NCBI RefSeq assembly: GCF_001307275.1
Contig: NZ_CP012831.1
Location: 4,394,501 to 4,458,500, forward strand
Direction of reading: 5' to 3'
From: Pseudomonas fluorescens
Lineage (GTDB): Bacteria > Pseudomonadota > Gammaproteobacteria > Pseudomonadales > Pseudomonadaceae
DNA length: 64,000 bases
The notes under the pieces are model-generated. The model did no database searches. It was given only the letters and a program-made list of their open reading frames with translations, and was not told the origin of the DNA. How positions within the stretch are numbered: position 1 is the first letter of the stretch; each line of letters opens with the position of its first letter. This document shows, piece after piece, positions 50,331 to 58,607 of this stretch. The position numbers and the translations under genes were made by a program.

Positions 50331-50414
50331 ATGACAGACCTCTGTTTGCCAGCCTCGCGGTGCATCGGCGACGCCCGTCGCGTCCAAGCGTCCCAGGCCA
50401 AGCCGATCCGATGA
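50331..50414 (+). CDS. Possible 27-codon leader ORF coupled to the DUF4892 gene
   Basis: An ATG at 50331 follows a strong AAGGGAGA ribosome-binding site at good spacing. The frame runs 27 codons (MTDLCLPASRCIGDARRVQA and on) and its TGA overlaps the ATG of the next gene (ATGA). That next gene has no good ribosome-binding site of its own. This pattern suggests a short translated leader that brings ribosomes to the DUF4892 gene. The peptide is not recognised and may be without function. Confidence 0.5.
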   Translation: MTDLCLPASRCIGDARRVQASQAKPIR

Positions 50415-51229
50415 AATTATCCGTTCACTTACTCGTCCTGCTGGTGCTGGCCTGCTTCAGCCCTGCGTCGTTCGCCGTCGATGTGCCGGGCAGTCGCGAC
50501 CTGGATCGCGTGCCACGCATGCCCGATGCACAGATCGTCGATTATCGGCAAACCAGCGACCTGGAACGTGTCTACCCCATGGGCTCGATCCGCAAGATCA
50601 GCGGCCAGTTGCGCTTTGACGGCCAAGTCGATGCCCGTGGGAATGTCACGTCGGTCACCTATGAGCTGCCGCCGGAACATTCCGCGACCCAGGCCTTTAC
50701 CGCGGCGCGCGAAGCGTTGCAGAAACAGGGCGCCGAGCTGTTGTTCTGGTGCCAGGCCCGCGATTGCGGCGAAAGCAGCCTGTGGGCCAACGATGTCTTC
50801 GGCAACGCCAAGCTCTATGGCGCCGACAACGGCCAGGCCTTCCTGTTGCTGCGCCTGGCGCCGCCCGCGGACAGCACGCTGATTGCGCTGTATGCCATCA
50901 CCCGCGGCAATCGCAAGGCCTACCTGCATGTCGAGCAGTTCGAGGCGAATGCTGCGTTGGGGGACTTGCTGCCGACATCGGCCACCCTGTTGCGCCAGCT
51001 CAAGGACACCGGGGTCCTGGACTTGCCGCGTCTTGCCGGCGAGCCGGACGACACCTGGTTGCGCCTGTTGTCCCGGGCGCTGAACCTGGACACGGGCCTG
51101 CGGGTCAGTATCGCCGGGCCCCGGGCCGAGGACTGGATTGAGGCGCTGGCGGGCCAGGGCGTCCGGGTGGCGCGCATGGAGGCCGCCAGCGGCGAGGCGG
51201 CGGGACTGCACCTGGAGTTGCTGCGCTAA
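50411..51229 (+). CDS. DUF4892 family exported protein
   Basis: The 272-residue protein has a signal peptide (MKLSVHLLVLLVLACFSPASFA). A Cys inside it (VLAC) makes a lipoprotein possible, although SPASFA followed by VD also fits ordinary cleavage. The body matches DUF4892, with VPGSRDLDRVPRMPDAQIVDY near residue 24 and a conserved FWCQARDCGESSLWANDVFG segment near residue 115 holding two Cys that may form a disulfide. No OmpA-like C-terminal domain is present. Its ATG overlaps a short upstream ORF. Function unknown; an AI-2E-family gene follows. Confidence 0.85.
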   Translation: MKLSVHLLVLLVLACFSPASFAVDVPGSRDLDRVPRMPDAQIVDYRQTSDLERVYPMGSIRKISGQLRFDGQVDARGNVTSVTYELPPEHSATQAFTAAREALQKQGAELLFWCQARDCGESSLWANDVFGNAKLYGADNGQAFLLLRLAPPADSTLIALYAITRGNRKAYLHVEQFEANAALGDLLPTSATLLRQLKDTGVLDLPRLAGEPDDTWLRLLSRALNLDTGLRVSIAGPRAEDWIEALAGQGVRVARMEAASGEAAGLHLELLR

Positions 51230-51291
51230 GCTGTCTCGGGGCAGTGGTTTCACACCCGTGCCCCGGTCCTGTTCATTTTTCGAGACCCTAC

Positions 51292-52329
51292 ATGCTCAAT
51301 AACGATCGGCTGTTGGTGCAGATCCTGCTCCTGGTGTTGTTCGGCGCAAGCCTCTGGGTCATGGCGCCGTTCTGGTCGGCGCTGTTCTGGGGCGCGGTGC
51401 TGGCATTCGCCAGTTGGCCGCTGATGCGCCTGCTGACCCGCTGGGTCAATGGTCGCGAATCCCTGGCGGCGGCGTTACTGACGGTGGGCTGGATGCTGTT
51501 GGTGGCGGTGCCGCTGGTGTGGTTGGGTTTCAACCTGGCCGACCATGTGCGCGATGCCACCGCGTTCATCAGGGACGTCCAAGTCGATGGCTTGCCCGAA
51601 GCCCCAGACTGGCTTGCCGCTATCCCCTTGGTGGGCGGGCGGCTGGTAGGCATCTGGAACAGCATCGATCAGCAGGGCGCGGCCATGATGGTGTCCATCA
51701 AGCCGTACCTGGGGCAGGTCGGCAACTGGCTGTTGGCGCGCAGTGCGCAGATTGGCGGCGGCATACTCGAACTGACCCTGAGTATTGTGTTCGTGTTCTT
51801 TTTCTATCGCGACGGCCCGCGCCTGGCGGCGTTCGTCCATGGCTTGCTGGAACGCCTGATCGGCGACCGTGCCGGTTACTACATCGAACTGGTGGCCGGT
51901 ACAGTGCAGCGGGTGGTCAACGGCGTGATCGGCACCGCGGCGGCCCAGGCCGTGCTGGCGCTGATCGGCTTCCTGATCGCCGGGGTACCGGGGGCGCTGG
52001 TACTGGGGATCGTCACGTTCCTGCTGAGCCTGATCCCCATGGGCCCACCCCTGGTCTGGATCCCCGCCACGGCATGGCTGGTGTGGAAGGGTGAATACGG
52101 GATGGCGGTGTTCCTCGGCATCTGGGGCACATTCATCATCAGTGGCGTGGACAACGTGCTCAAACCCTACCTGATCAGCCGTGGCGGAAACCTGCCCCTG
52201 GTCATCGTGTTGCTGGGGGTGTTCGGCGGGTTGATCGCCTTCGGTTTCATCGGCCTGTTCATCGGCCCGACCCTGTTGGCGGTGGCCTACAGCCTGTTGA
52301 CGGACTGGAGCAAGAGCCAGGCGCGATAG
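51292..52329 (+). CDS. AI-2E family transporter (PerM/YdiK-like)
   Basis: The 345-residue inner-membrane protein has about seven or eight transmembrane helices and matches the AI-2E exporter family (PF01594). The conserved late segment ISRGGNLPLVIVLLGVFGGLIAFGFIGLFIGP near residues 295-326 is visible. Family members have been tied to autoinducer-2 export, Na+/H+ exchange or are uncharacterised, so the substrate is open. The ATG at 51292 begins MLNNDRLLVQ; upstream frame sequence is not coding. It follows the DUF4892 gene by 62 bases. Confidence 0.9.
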   Translation: MLNNDRLLVQILLLVLFGASLWVMAPFWSALFWGAVLAFASWPLMRLLTRWVNGRESLAAALLTVGWMLLVAVPLVWLGFNLADHVRDATAFIRDVQVDGLPEAPDWLAAIPLVGGRLVGIWNSIDQQGAAMMVSIKPYLGQVGNWLLARSAQIGGGILELTLSIVFVFFFYRDGPRLAAFVHGLLERLIGDRAGYYIELVAGTVQRVVNGVIGTAAAQAVLALIGFLIAGVPGALVLGIVTFLLSLIPMGPPLVWIPATAWLVWKGEYGMAVFLGIWGTFIISGVDNVLKPYLISRGGNLPLVIVLLGVFGGLIAFGFIGLFIGPTLLAVAYSLLTDWSKSQAR

Positions 52330-52363
52330 CTTGAATACCAAGCACCTGTGGCGGGGGGGATTG

Positions 52364-52395
52364 CCGTGACGAGGGGATAAATCCCCTCGCCACGA
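52364..52395. repeat. Single copy of the GTGGCGAGGGGATTTATCCCC repeat family
   Basis: CGAGGGGA-TAAA-TCCCCTCG (52369-52388) is a perfect 8-bp hairpin in the gap between the convergent AI-2E and EF-hand genes. It may also slow transcription there. Confidence 0.7.
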
Positions 52396-52424
52396 GTGAG
52401 TTTCAATCCAGGCTTGCCGGTGAA

Positions 52425-53264
52425 TCAGGTCGCCACGTTCAGGTGTTTCCCCACCGTCGCGACGTTATCCAGCGAGTATTGCCGGCTGAGGTTGGCGATC
52501 ATTCTGTTCAACGCTTCGCTGCCATTGGCCTGCCCGTTGGTGCTGTCGCTACGGCGGCCGGCCTGCAAGGCGTTGTTGAACTCGTCGCTGTCGACCCCGC
52601 CGCTGCTGTCGCTGTCGAGGGCTTCCATCAGCATCGCGCTGGTGTCGGTGCTCGACGTACCGTTGCTCGCCTGCAAGGCGCTGCTCAGTTCGCTGGCGGT
52701 GACAGTGGCGTCACCATCGGCGTCGAGCTGGCTGAACAGTTCGTCACTGGACGCCTGTTGCGGTGGGGGAGGCGGTGGCGCGAGGCTGGCGGCCAGTTCA
52801 TCAAGGCTGACGGTGCCGTCCTCGTTCTTGTCCAGGGCCGAGAACACTTGCTGGCTGTCGGCACTGCTGCCGGCGCTGGCCAGGCCGCTGCTCAACTCGT
52901 CGCTGCTGACCACGCCATCACCGTCGGCGTCCAGGGCGCTGAGCAGCGCGTCGGCCAGTTCGGTATTCGGCGCCTGGTCCCGTGGCGGTGGAGGTGGCGG
53001 CGCCATCGCGGCCATTTCCTCGCTGCTCAGGTCACCGCTGCCATCACTGTCCAGGTCGCCAAAATTGTCGCTCAGGCTGACCAGGATGCCGTCGTCGCTT
53101 TTTTGCGACAGGGCGCTGCTCAACTCTTCCTGATTGACCGAGCCGTCGCCGTCACTGTCGAGCTTGCTGAGCAGTTCCTTTTGAAACTGCTGGCTGCGGG
53201 CACTGCTGGTTGCGGTACTGCTGGTGCTGGTATAGGTCGAGTAACTGCTGACGCTACCGATCAT
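52425..53264 (-). CDS. EF-hand calcium-binding protein, XopAW-like
   Basis: The 279-residue acidic protein has a Ser/Thr/Tyr-rich N terminus (MIGSVSSYSTYTSTSSTATS) with no Sec signal, then six EF-hand loops: DSDGDGSVNQEE, DSDGSGDLSSEE, DADGDGVVSSDE, DKNEDGTVSLDE, DADGDATVTASE and DSDSSGGVDSDE (near residues 36, 72, 112, 144, 181 and 217). Polyproline stretches separate EF-hands 2-3 and 4-5. The layout resembles the XopAW family, named after a Xanthomonas type III effector, but relatives occur in pseudomonads without plant-effector roles. No secretion genes are nearby. The fourth to sixth loops deviate from the ideal DxDxDG and may bind weakly. Confidence 0.88.
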   Translation of the reverse strand: MIGSVSSYSTYTSTSSTATSSARSQQFQKELLSKLDSDGDGSVNQEELSSALSQKSDDGILVSLSDNFGDLDSDGSGDLSSEEMAAMAPPPPPPRDQAPNTELADALLSALDADGDGVVSSDELSSGLASAGSSADSQQVFSALDKNEDGTVSLDELAASLAPPPPPPQQASSDELFSQLDADGDATVTASELSSALQASNGTSSTDTSAMLMEALDSDSSGGVDSDEFNNALQAGRRSDSTNGQANGSEALNRMIANLSRQYSLDNVATVGKHLNVAT

Positions 53265-53344
53265 GGGCGCTCTCCTTGGGCTGGAATAGCCGGTGGGTGC
53301 ACCGGCTTATGCAGCCTCGGCGGGGCAGTTGTCGTGGGTGTGTG

Positions 53345-53372
53345 GAGTTTGTACCGACGGGTGTACAAACTC
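53345..53372. promoter_or_regulatory. Perfect 10-bp inverted repeat upstream of the EF-hand gene
   Basis: GAGTTTGTAC-N8-GTACAAACTC lies 81-108 bases upstream of the EF-hand gene start. No T run follows on either strand, so an operator is as likely as a hairpin. Confidence 0.5.
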
Positions 53373-53392
53373 AGTCCCGGCGCAGTGTCGAG

Positions 53393-53481
53393 TGTGGGAG
53401 CGGGCTTGCTCGCGAATGCGGTATGTCATCCAAGCTTGTATCGACTGAACCACCGCATTCGCGAGCAAGCCCGCTCCCACA
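53393..53481. repeat. REP pair of a GAGCGGGCTTGCTCGCGAA subtype
   Basis: Inverted arms lie at 53393-53417 and 53457-53481. Both have CGGGC in place of CGAGC, and GCGAA in place of GCGAT. Confidence 0.88.
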
Positions 53482-53499
53482 GGGGGACATCGGTGGGAT

Positions 53500-54543
53500 T
53501 CAGGTGCGAGGCAGGCTGATCACCGCCGTCAACCCACCCCCCGGCGTTTCTTCCAGGCTCAACTGCCCGCCCAGGCGTTCGGTGGCTTCCCGGGCGATGG
53601 TCATGCCCAGGCCGACACCGCCAGAGTTGCGATTGCGCGAGCCTTCCAGGCGGAAAAAGGGCTCGAACACCGCCTCGCGTTTGTCCGCCGCAATACCGGG
53701 GCCGTGGTCGATGACCCGGATCAATACCTGATGCTGCTGGTCTTGCAGGGCAATCAAGGCATGGCCGGCGTAGCGCAGGGCGTTGTCGATGAGGTTGTTG
53801 AGGCACGAGCGCAGTGCCATGGGTTGCACCTGCAGTGGGGCGCAGGCGCCGCTGACCTGCACATCGGCGCCCTGGTCCTGGGCGTTTTCGCTCAATGATT
53901 CCACCAGGGCCTGCACGTCCATCCATTGCAGCGCTTCGCTGGTGCGTTGTTCGTGCAAGTACGTCAGGGTGGCATCGAGCATGTCGATCATGTCGTCCAG
54001 GTCCTGGCGCATCTGGCCTTGCAGCTTGATGTCATCGATCTGTTCCAGGCGCAGCTTGAGCCGCGAGAGCGGCGTGCGCAGATCATGGGACACCGCGCCG
54101 AGCATGCGCGAACGCTGCTGTACCTGCTCGCGGATCCGTTGCTGCATCAGGTTGAACGTATGGGCTGCCTGCCGTGCCTCACGGGGGCCGTTTTCATCCA
54201 GCGGCGGGCTGTCGAGGTTTTCGCTCAGGCGCTCGGCGGCATCGCTCAGGCGTTGGATCGGTCGGGTCAGGAGCTTGGCGCCGTACCAGGCCGCGATGAT
54301 CAGGAACACGAATTGAAAGGTCAGTGGCACCACCGGGCCGCCGAACCAGGGACGCGGACGGCGGTTGGGGGGCGGGCCGAAGCGCTGGGGCCCTTCGCCT
54401 TGTTGGCTCATTCCTGGCGGTGGCCCGGGGGGCGGCTGGTCGTAATGGAAAAACCAGGCAAAGGCCAAGAGATGCGCCAGGACAATCGCCAGTAGCAGCA
54501 CGCCAAACAGGCGGCCAAACAGAGAGTCCAGGCGCAGTCGCAT
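53500..54543 (-). CDS. Sensor histidine kinase of an OmpR/EnvZ-type pair
   Basis: The 347-residue kinase has TM1 at about 11-33, a short Pro/Gly-rich periplasmic loop (about 34-71, QPPPGPPPGMSQ and RFGPPPNRRPRPWFG), TM2 at about 72-88, HAMP, HisKA with His153 in VSHDLRTPLSRLKL and HATPase_c with NNLIDNALRYAG near residue 243 and GGVGLGMTIA near residue 310. It follows the response-regulator gene with a one-base stop/start overlap (TGATG). The small loop with no known sensor fold argues against a classical ligand pocket. The signal is unknown. Confidence 0.93.
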   Translation of the reverse strand: MRLRLDSLFGRLFGVLLLAIVLAHLLAFAWFFHYDQPPPGPPPGMSQQGEGPQRFGPPPNRRPRPWFGGPVVPLTFQFVFLIIAAWYGAKLLTRPIQRLSDAAERLSENLDSPPLDENGPREARQAAHTFNLMQQRIREQVQQRSRMLGAVSHDLRTPLSRLKLRLEQIDDIKLQGQMRQDLDDMIDMLDATLTYLHEQRTSEALQWMDVQALVESLSENAQDQGADVQVSGACAPLQVQPMALRSCLNNLIDNALRYAGHALIALQDQQHQVLIRVIDHGPGIAADKREAVFEPFFRLEGSRNRNSGGVGLGMTIAREATERLGGQLSLEETPGGGLTAVISLPRT

Positions 54544-55301
54544 CAACCGATGTCCCGGGCGTCGAACAAGTAGCCCTCACCGCGGACGGTCTTGATCAGT
54601 TGGGGGGCCTTGGGATCGTCGCCCAGCTTCTGGCGCAGGCGCGATACCAGCAAGTCGATGCTGCGGTCGAACGCTTCGATGGAACGGCCGCGAGCCGCGT
54701 CCAGCAGTTGTTCGCGGCTGAGCACCCGGCGCGGTCGTTCGATGAAGACCCACAACAGGCGAAACTCGGCATTGGACAGGGGCACCACCAGTCCGTCGAC
54801 CGAGATCAGTTGGCGCAGCACGCTGTTGAGCCGCCAGTTGTCAAAACGGATATTGGCCCGCTGCTCGGTACGGTCGTCACGTACCCGGCGCAGGATTGTC
54901 TGGATACGCGCCACCAGTTCCCTGGGTTCGAACGGCTTGGCCATGTAGTCATCGGCGCCCAGTTCCAGGCCGATGATGCGGTCGGTGGGCTCGCAGCGGG
55001 CGGTGAGCATCAGGATCGGAATGTCCGATTCGGCGCGCAACCAGCGACACAACTGCAAGCCGTCTTCACCCGGCAGCATCAGGTCGAGCACGACCACGTC
55101 GAAGTGCTCGGCCTGCATCGCCTGGCGCATGGCCGCGCCATCGGTGACGCCGCTGGCCCGTATGCTGAAACGGGCCAGGTAATCGATCAGCAGCTCGCGG
55201 ATCGGCACGTCGTCGTCGACGATCAGCGCGCGGGTACTCCAGCGCTTGTCGTCGTCGGACACTTTTTGATCGTCAGAATTTGCAACAGGGGTGTTCTGCA
55301 T
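54543..55301 (-). CDS. OmpR-family response regulator
   Basis: The 252-residue regulator has a receiver domain with acidic pocket VDDD near residue 28, phospho-acceptor Asp73 in VVLDLMLPGEDG and Lys122 in MAKPFEPRE, then a C-terminal winged helix (about 150-250) ending KTVRGEGYLF. The ATG at 55301 was chosen over a TTG at 55337; it leaves an acidic N-terminal tail (ANSDDQKVSDDDKR). It pairs with the kinase gene downstream. A 19-base element at 55441-55459 upstream recurs upstream of another gene in this window and may be involved in its control. Confidence 0.93.
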   Translation of the reverse strand: MQNTPVANSDDQKVSDDDKRWSTRALIVDDDVPIRELLIDYLARFSIRASGVTDGAAMRQAMQAEHFDVVVLDLMLPGEDGLQLCRWLRAESDIPILMLTARCEPTDRIIGLELGADDYMAKPFEPRELVARIQTILRRVRDDRTEQRANIRFDNWRLNSVLRQLISVDGLVVPLSNAEFRLLWVFIERPRRVLSREQLLDAARGRSIEAFDRSIDLLVSRLRQKLGDDPKAPQLIKTVRGEGYLFDARDIG

Positions 55302-55440
55302 GGATGCATCATCTGCCAGGTAGGCTGCCAACCGCAAAGAAGGCGGCGAGGTTGAGGCTTCAGCATAGGCGTCGTGCCGCGAGGCGTGAAGCGCTGAAAG
55401 AGCGGGTTGCGGCGGCGGACGGTAGCGTGTCGACGTGTTG

Positions 55441-55459
55441 TACGCATGTCATGAATGTA
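55441..55459 (-). promoter_or_regulatory. Shared upstream element, copy 1
   Basis: TACGCATGTCATGAATGTA lies 140 bases upstream of the response-regulator start. It matches 63064-63082 at 18 of 19 positions, and weaker similarity continues for about nine bases (GGCTT). Confidence 0.55.
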
Positions 55460-55591
55460 TCGGCTTCGACACAAAGGCCGCTATTGTCCATGCTGCTGGG
55501 GGGACGATGAGATTTACCGATCATCGGGCCCCGCACGGGCGCTCGTTCCGCTACAATGCGCGCCGATTTCGACTTGCCTGAGAGCCCGCTC

Positions 55592-56290
55592 ATGTCCGCC
55601 TGCCAGACGCCCATTATCGTCGCCCTGGATTTCCCCACCCGTGACGCCGCCCTGAAGCTGGCCGACCAGTTGGACCCCACGCTTTGCCGGGTCAAAGTCG
55701 GCAAGGAACTGTTCACCAGTTGCGCTTCGGAAATTGTCGGGACCCTGCGTGACAAGGGTTTCGAAGTGTTCCTGGACCTGAAGTTCCACGACATTCCCAA
55801 CACCACCGCCATGGCGGTCAAGGCGGCTGCGGAGATGGGCGTATGGATGGTCAATGTGCATTGCTCCGGTGGCCTGCGCATGATGGCGGCCTGCCGTGAA
55901 GTGCTGGATCAGCGCAGCGGCCCGAAACCGTTGCTGATCGGCGTGACCGTGCTGACCAGCATGGAGCGCGAGGACCTGGCCGGGATCGGCCTGGACATCG
56001 AGCCTCAGGAGCAGGTGCTGCGGTTGGCGGCGCTGGCGCAGAAGGCCGGCCTGGACGGTCTGGTTTGTTCGGCCCTGGAAGCTGGCGCCCTGAAAGCGGC
56101 CCACCCGTCGTTGCAACTGGTGACCCCGGGGATTCGTCCGGCGGGCAGCGCCCAGGACGACCAGCGTCGCATCCTGACCCCGCGTCAGGCGCTGGACGCC
56201 GGTTCCGACTACCTGGTGATCGGTCGCCCGATCAGCCAGGCCGCCGATCCGGCCCAGGCGCTGGCGGCGGTCGTGGCCGAACTGGCCTGA
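55592..56290 (+). CDS. pyrF: Orotidine 5'-phosphate decarboxylase
   Basis: The 232-residue TIM-barrel enzyme makes UMP from OMP, the last step of de novo pyrimidine synthesis. Catalytic residues lie in FLDLKFHDIPNTTAMAV near residue 60 (Lys and Asp), with IIVALDFPTRDAAL near residue 10 and the phosphate-binding VTPGIRPAG and LVIGRPISQAADP segments near residues 182 and 210. The ATG at 55592 is the family start. It is a single gene, divergent from the two-component genes. Confidence 0.97.
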   Translation: MSACQTPIIVALDFPTRDAALKLADQLDPTLCRVKVGKELFTSCASEIVGTLRDKGFEVFLDLKFHDIPNTTAMAVKAAAEMGVWMVNVHCSGGLRMMAACREVLDQRSGPKPLLIGVTVLTSMEREDLAGIGLDIEPQEQVLRLAALAQKAGLDGLVCSALEAGALKAAHPSLQLVTPGIRPAGSAQDDQRRILTPRQALDAGSDYLVIGRPISQAADPAQALAAVVAELA

Positions 56291-56309
56291 TCCAACCCTG
56301 AAGGGCCCT

Positions 56310-56399
56310 TGTGGGAGCGAGCTTGCTCGCGATAGCGGTATGTCAGTCAATAGCAATGTTGACTGACAGGGCCTCATCGCGAGCAAGCCCGCTCCCACC
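56310..56399. repeat. REP pair (REPIN), second arm degenerate
   Basis: Arms at 56310-56333 and 56376-56399. The second arm has GCAAGCCCGCTCCCACC, differing from the common core at two positions. Confidence 0.85.
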
Positions 56400-56410
56400 G
56401 TTGTTTTGTG

Positions 56411-57415
56411 TCAGACCTTGAGTACGAGTTTCCCGAAGTTCTCCCCGCTGAACAGTTTGGTCAGCGTCTCGGGGAAGGTCTCCAGCCCTTCCACAATGTC
56501 TTCCTTGCTCTTGAGCTGCCCTTTGGCCATCCAGCCGGCCATTTCCTGCCCGGCGGCGGCGAACTGTGAGGCGTAGTCCATGACCACGAAACCTTCCATG
56601 CGAGCCCGGTTGACCAGCAGTGACAGGTAGTTGGCGGGTCCCTTCACCGCTTCCTTGTTGTTGTACTGGCTAATGGCACCGCAAATCACCACGCGGGCCT
56701 TGAGGTTCAGGCGGCTGAGCACGGCATCCAGGATGTCGCCCCCGACGTTGTCGAAATACACATCCACGCCTTTGGGGCATTCGCGCTTGAGGCCGACGTG
56801 GACGTCTTCGTTCTTGTAGTCGATAGCCCCATCGAAGCCCAATTCATCGACCAGGAATTTGCATTTGTCGGCACCGCCAGCGATGCCCACCACACGACAG
56901 CCTTTGATCTTGGCAATCTGCCCGGCGATGCTCCCCACCGCACCGGCGGCGCCCGACAGCACCACGGTCTCGCCGGCCTTGGGCGCGCCGACGTCCAACA
57001 GGGCGAAATAAGCGGTCATGCCGGTCATGCCCAGGGCGGACAAATAACGTGGCAGCGGTGCCAGTTTTGGATCGACTTTGTAGAAACCCCTTGGCTCGCC
57101 GAGGAAATAATCCTGCACGCCCAGGGCACCGTTGACGTAGTCCCCGACCGCGAACCCCGGGTTGTTCGAGGCAATCACTTGGCCGACCCCCAGCGCCCGC
57201 ATCACTTCACCGAGGCCGACCGGTGGGATGTAGGACTTGCCCTCGTTCATCCAGCCGCGCATGGCCGGGTCCAGGGACAGGTATTCGTTCTTCACCAGGA
57301 TCTGGCCGGCTGCCGGCTCGCCCACCGGTACTTGCTGATAGGTGAAAGTCTCGCGGGTCGCGGCGCCTACCGGGCGTTTGGCGAGCAGGAACTGGCGATT
57401 GGTCTGGGCAGTCAT
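56411..57415 (-). CDS. NADP-dependent oxidoreductase (zinc-free MDR family, CurA/leukotriene B4 dehydrogenase-like)
   Basis: The 334-residue medium-chain reductase lacks the zinc-binding Cys pattern. The nucleotide-binding motif VVLSGAAGAVGSIAGQIAK is near residue 150, and GVDVYFDNVGGDILDAVL near residue 215 is typical of 2-alkenal/CurA-type enzymes (also YncB). It probably reduces alpha,beta-unsaturated ketones or aldehydes with NADPH, perhaps for detoxification. The ATG at 57415 was preferred over a GTG at 57424. It is divergent from the SDR gene, 224 bases away. Confidence 0.92.
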   Translation of the reverse strand: MTAQTNRQFLLAKRPVGAATRETFTYQQVPVGEPAAGQILVKNEYLSLDPAMRGWMNEGKSYIPPVGLGEVMRALGVGQVIASNNPGFAVGDYVNGALGVQDYFLGEPRGFYKVDPKLAPLPRYLSALGMTGMTAYFALLDVGAPKAGETVVLSGAAGAVGSIAGQIAKIKGCRVVGIAGGADKCKFLVDELGFDGAIDYKNEDVHVGLKRECPKGVDVYFDNVGGDILDAVLSRLNLKARVVICGAISQYNNKEAVKGPANYLSLLVNRARMEGFVVMDYASQFAAAGQEMAGWMAKGQLKSKEDIVEGLETFPETLTKLFSGENFGKLVLKV

Positions 57416-57639
57416 GGTTGGCACTCAAGATGAATGAAGACTTGTTGATAGACCTTCGAAGCCTTTGCCGCAAGGTTCGCCGCCTCAGCGAATGCTCTTC
57501 GATCCAACCCAGTGATAGTGCCTTGGGGCCCCTTATCACTGGCGCCCATGAATGCCCAACCGGCATCTGGATAGTGCTGCCGTGCCCCGTCAGGCTGTGG
57601 CTACACTGGCGCGACCCCGCATTCTTCGAGGAACAGACA

Positions 57640-58401
57640 ATGAGCATGACGTTTTCCGGACAGGTCGCTGTGGTAACCGGCGGTGCCGCAGGCATTGGCT
57701 GTGCCACGGCCCAGGCGTTCGCGGCAGAGGGCCTGAAAGTGGTCGTGGCCGACCTGGACGTGGCGGGCGGCGAGCGTACGGTGCAGTCGATTCGTGATGG
57801 GGGCGGCGAAGCGCTGTTCGTGCGCTGCAACGTGACGCTGGAAAGCGATGTGCAGCACCTGATGGACGAGGTGATCAAGGCCTATGGGCGCCTTGACTAT
57901 GCCTTCAACAACGCCGGGATCGAGATCGAGAAGGGCAAGTTGGCCGACGGTACCCTCGACGAATTCGACGCGATCATGGGCGTCAATGTGAAGGGCGTCT
58001 GGTTGTGCATGAAGTACCAGCTGCCCTTGCTGCTGGCCCAGGGCGGCGGTGCCATCGTCAACACGGCTTCGGTGGCCGGCCTGGGCGCTGCGCCGAAGAT
58101 GAGCATCTATGCCGCTTCCAAGCACGCCGTGATCGGCCTGACCAAATCGGCCGCCATCGAATATGCCAGGAAGAAGATCCGCGTGAATGCGGTCTGTCCG
58201 GCGGTGATCGACACCGACATGTTCCGTCGTGCCTATGAGGCGGACCCGAAAAAAGGCGAGTTCGCCAATGCCATGCACCCGGTGGGGCGTATCGGCAAGG
58301 TCGAGGAAATCGCCAGCGCCGTGCTCTATTTGTGCAGCGATGGCGCGGCGTTCACCACCGGTCATTCCCTGGCGGTGGACGGCGGCGTCACGGCGTTCTG
58401 A
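57640..58401 (+). CDS. Short-chain dehydrogenase/reductase
   Basis: The 253-residue classical SDR has the cofactor motif VVTGGAAGIGCATAQAF at residues 10-26, NNAG near residue 90, catalytic Ser in NTASVAG near residue 141 and YAASK near residue 155; Asp near residue 38 (VVVADLDVAG) favours NAD over NADP. The substrate is unknown. The ATG at 57640 follows GAGGAACAGACA. A terminator follows the gene. It is divergent from the alkenal-reductase-like gene, and both could act in one detoxification response, although nothing else shows it. Confidence 0.92.
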   Translation: MSMTFSGQVAVVTGGAAGIGCATAQAFAAEGLKVVVADLDVAGGERTVQSIRDGGGEALFVRCNVTLESDVQHLMDEVIKAYGRLDYAFNNAGIEIEKGKLADGTLDEFDAIMGVNVKGVWLCMKYQLPLLLAQGGGAIVNTASVAGLGAAPKMSIYAASKHAVIGLTKSAAIEYARKKIRVNAVCPAVIDTDMFRRAYEADPKKGEFANAMHPVGRIGKVEEIASAVLYLCSDGAAFTTGHSLAVDGGVTAF

Positions 58402-58427
58402 GGACGTTTCCCTGAGCTTGTAGGAAG

Positions 58428-58456
58428 AAGCCCGCACTGGTTGCGGGCTTTTTCTT
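58428..58456 (+). terminator. Rho-independent terminator after the SDR gene
   Basis: AAGCCCGCA and TGCGGGCTT form a 9-bp stem with a short loop, followed by TTTCTTT. Confidence 0.92.
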
Positions 58457-58607
58457 TGGGCTGGGGAAACATCCCCGGAGCGGCCTATCAATGTGTTTCA
58501 AAGGGTGAGAATCGGCGCTTTTGGCGACGTTGTCGTACATCGTTCGGGGGTGGCCTGTGCTTAACTGTTTCCGGAAATAAAACAAACGCTTAGGAGCTTG
58601 GTTACTC

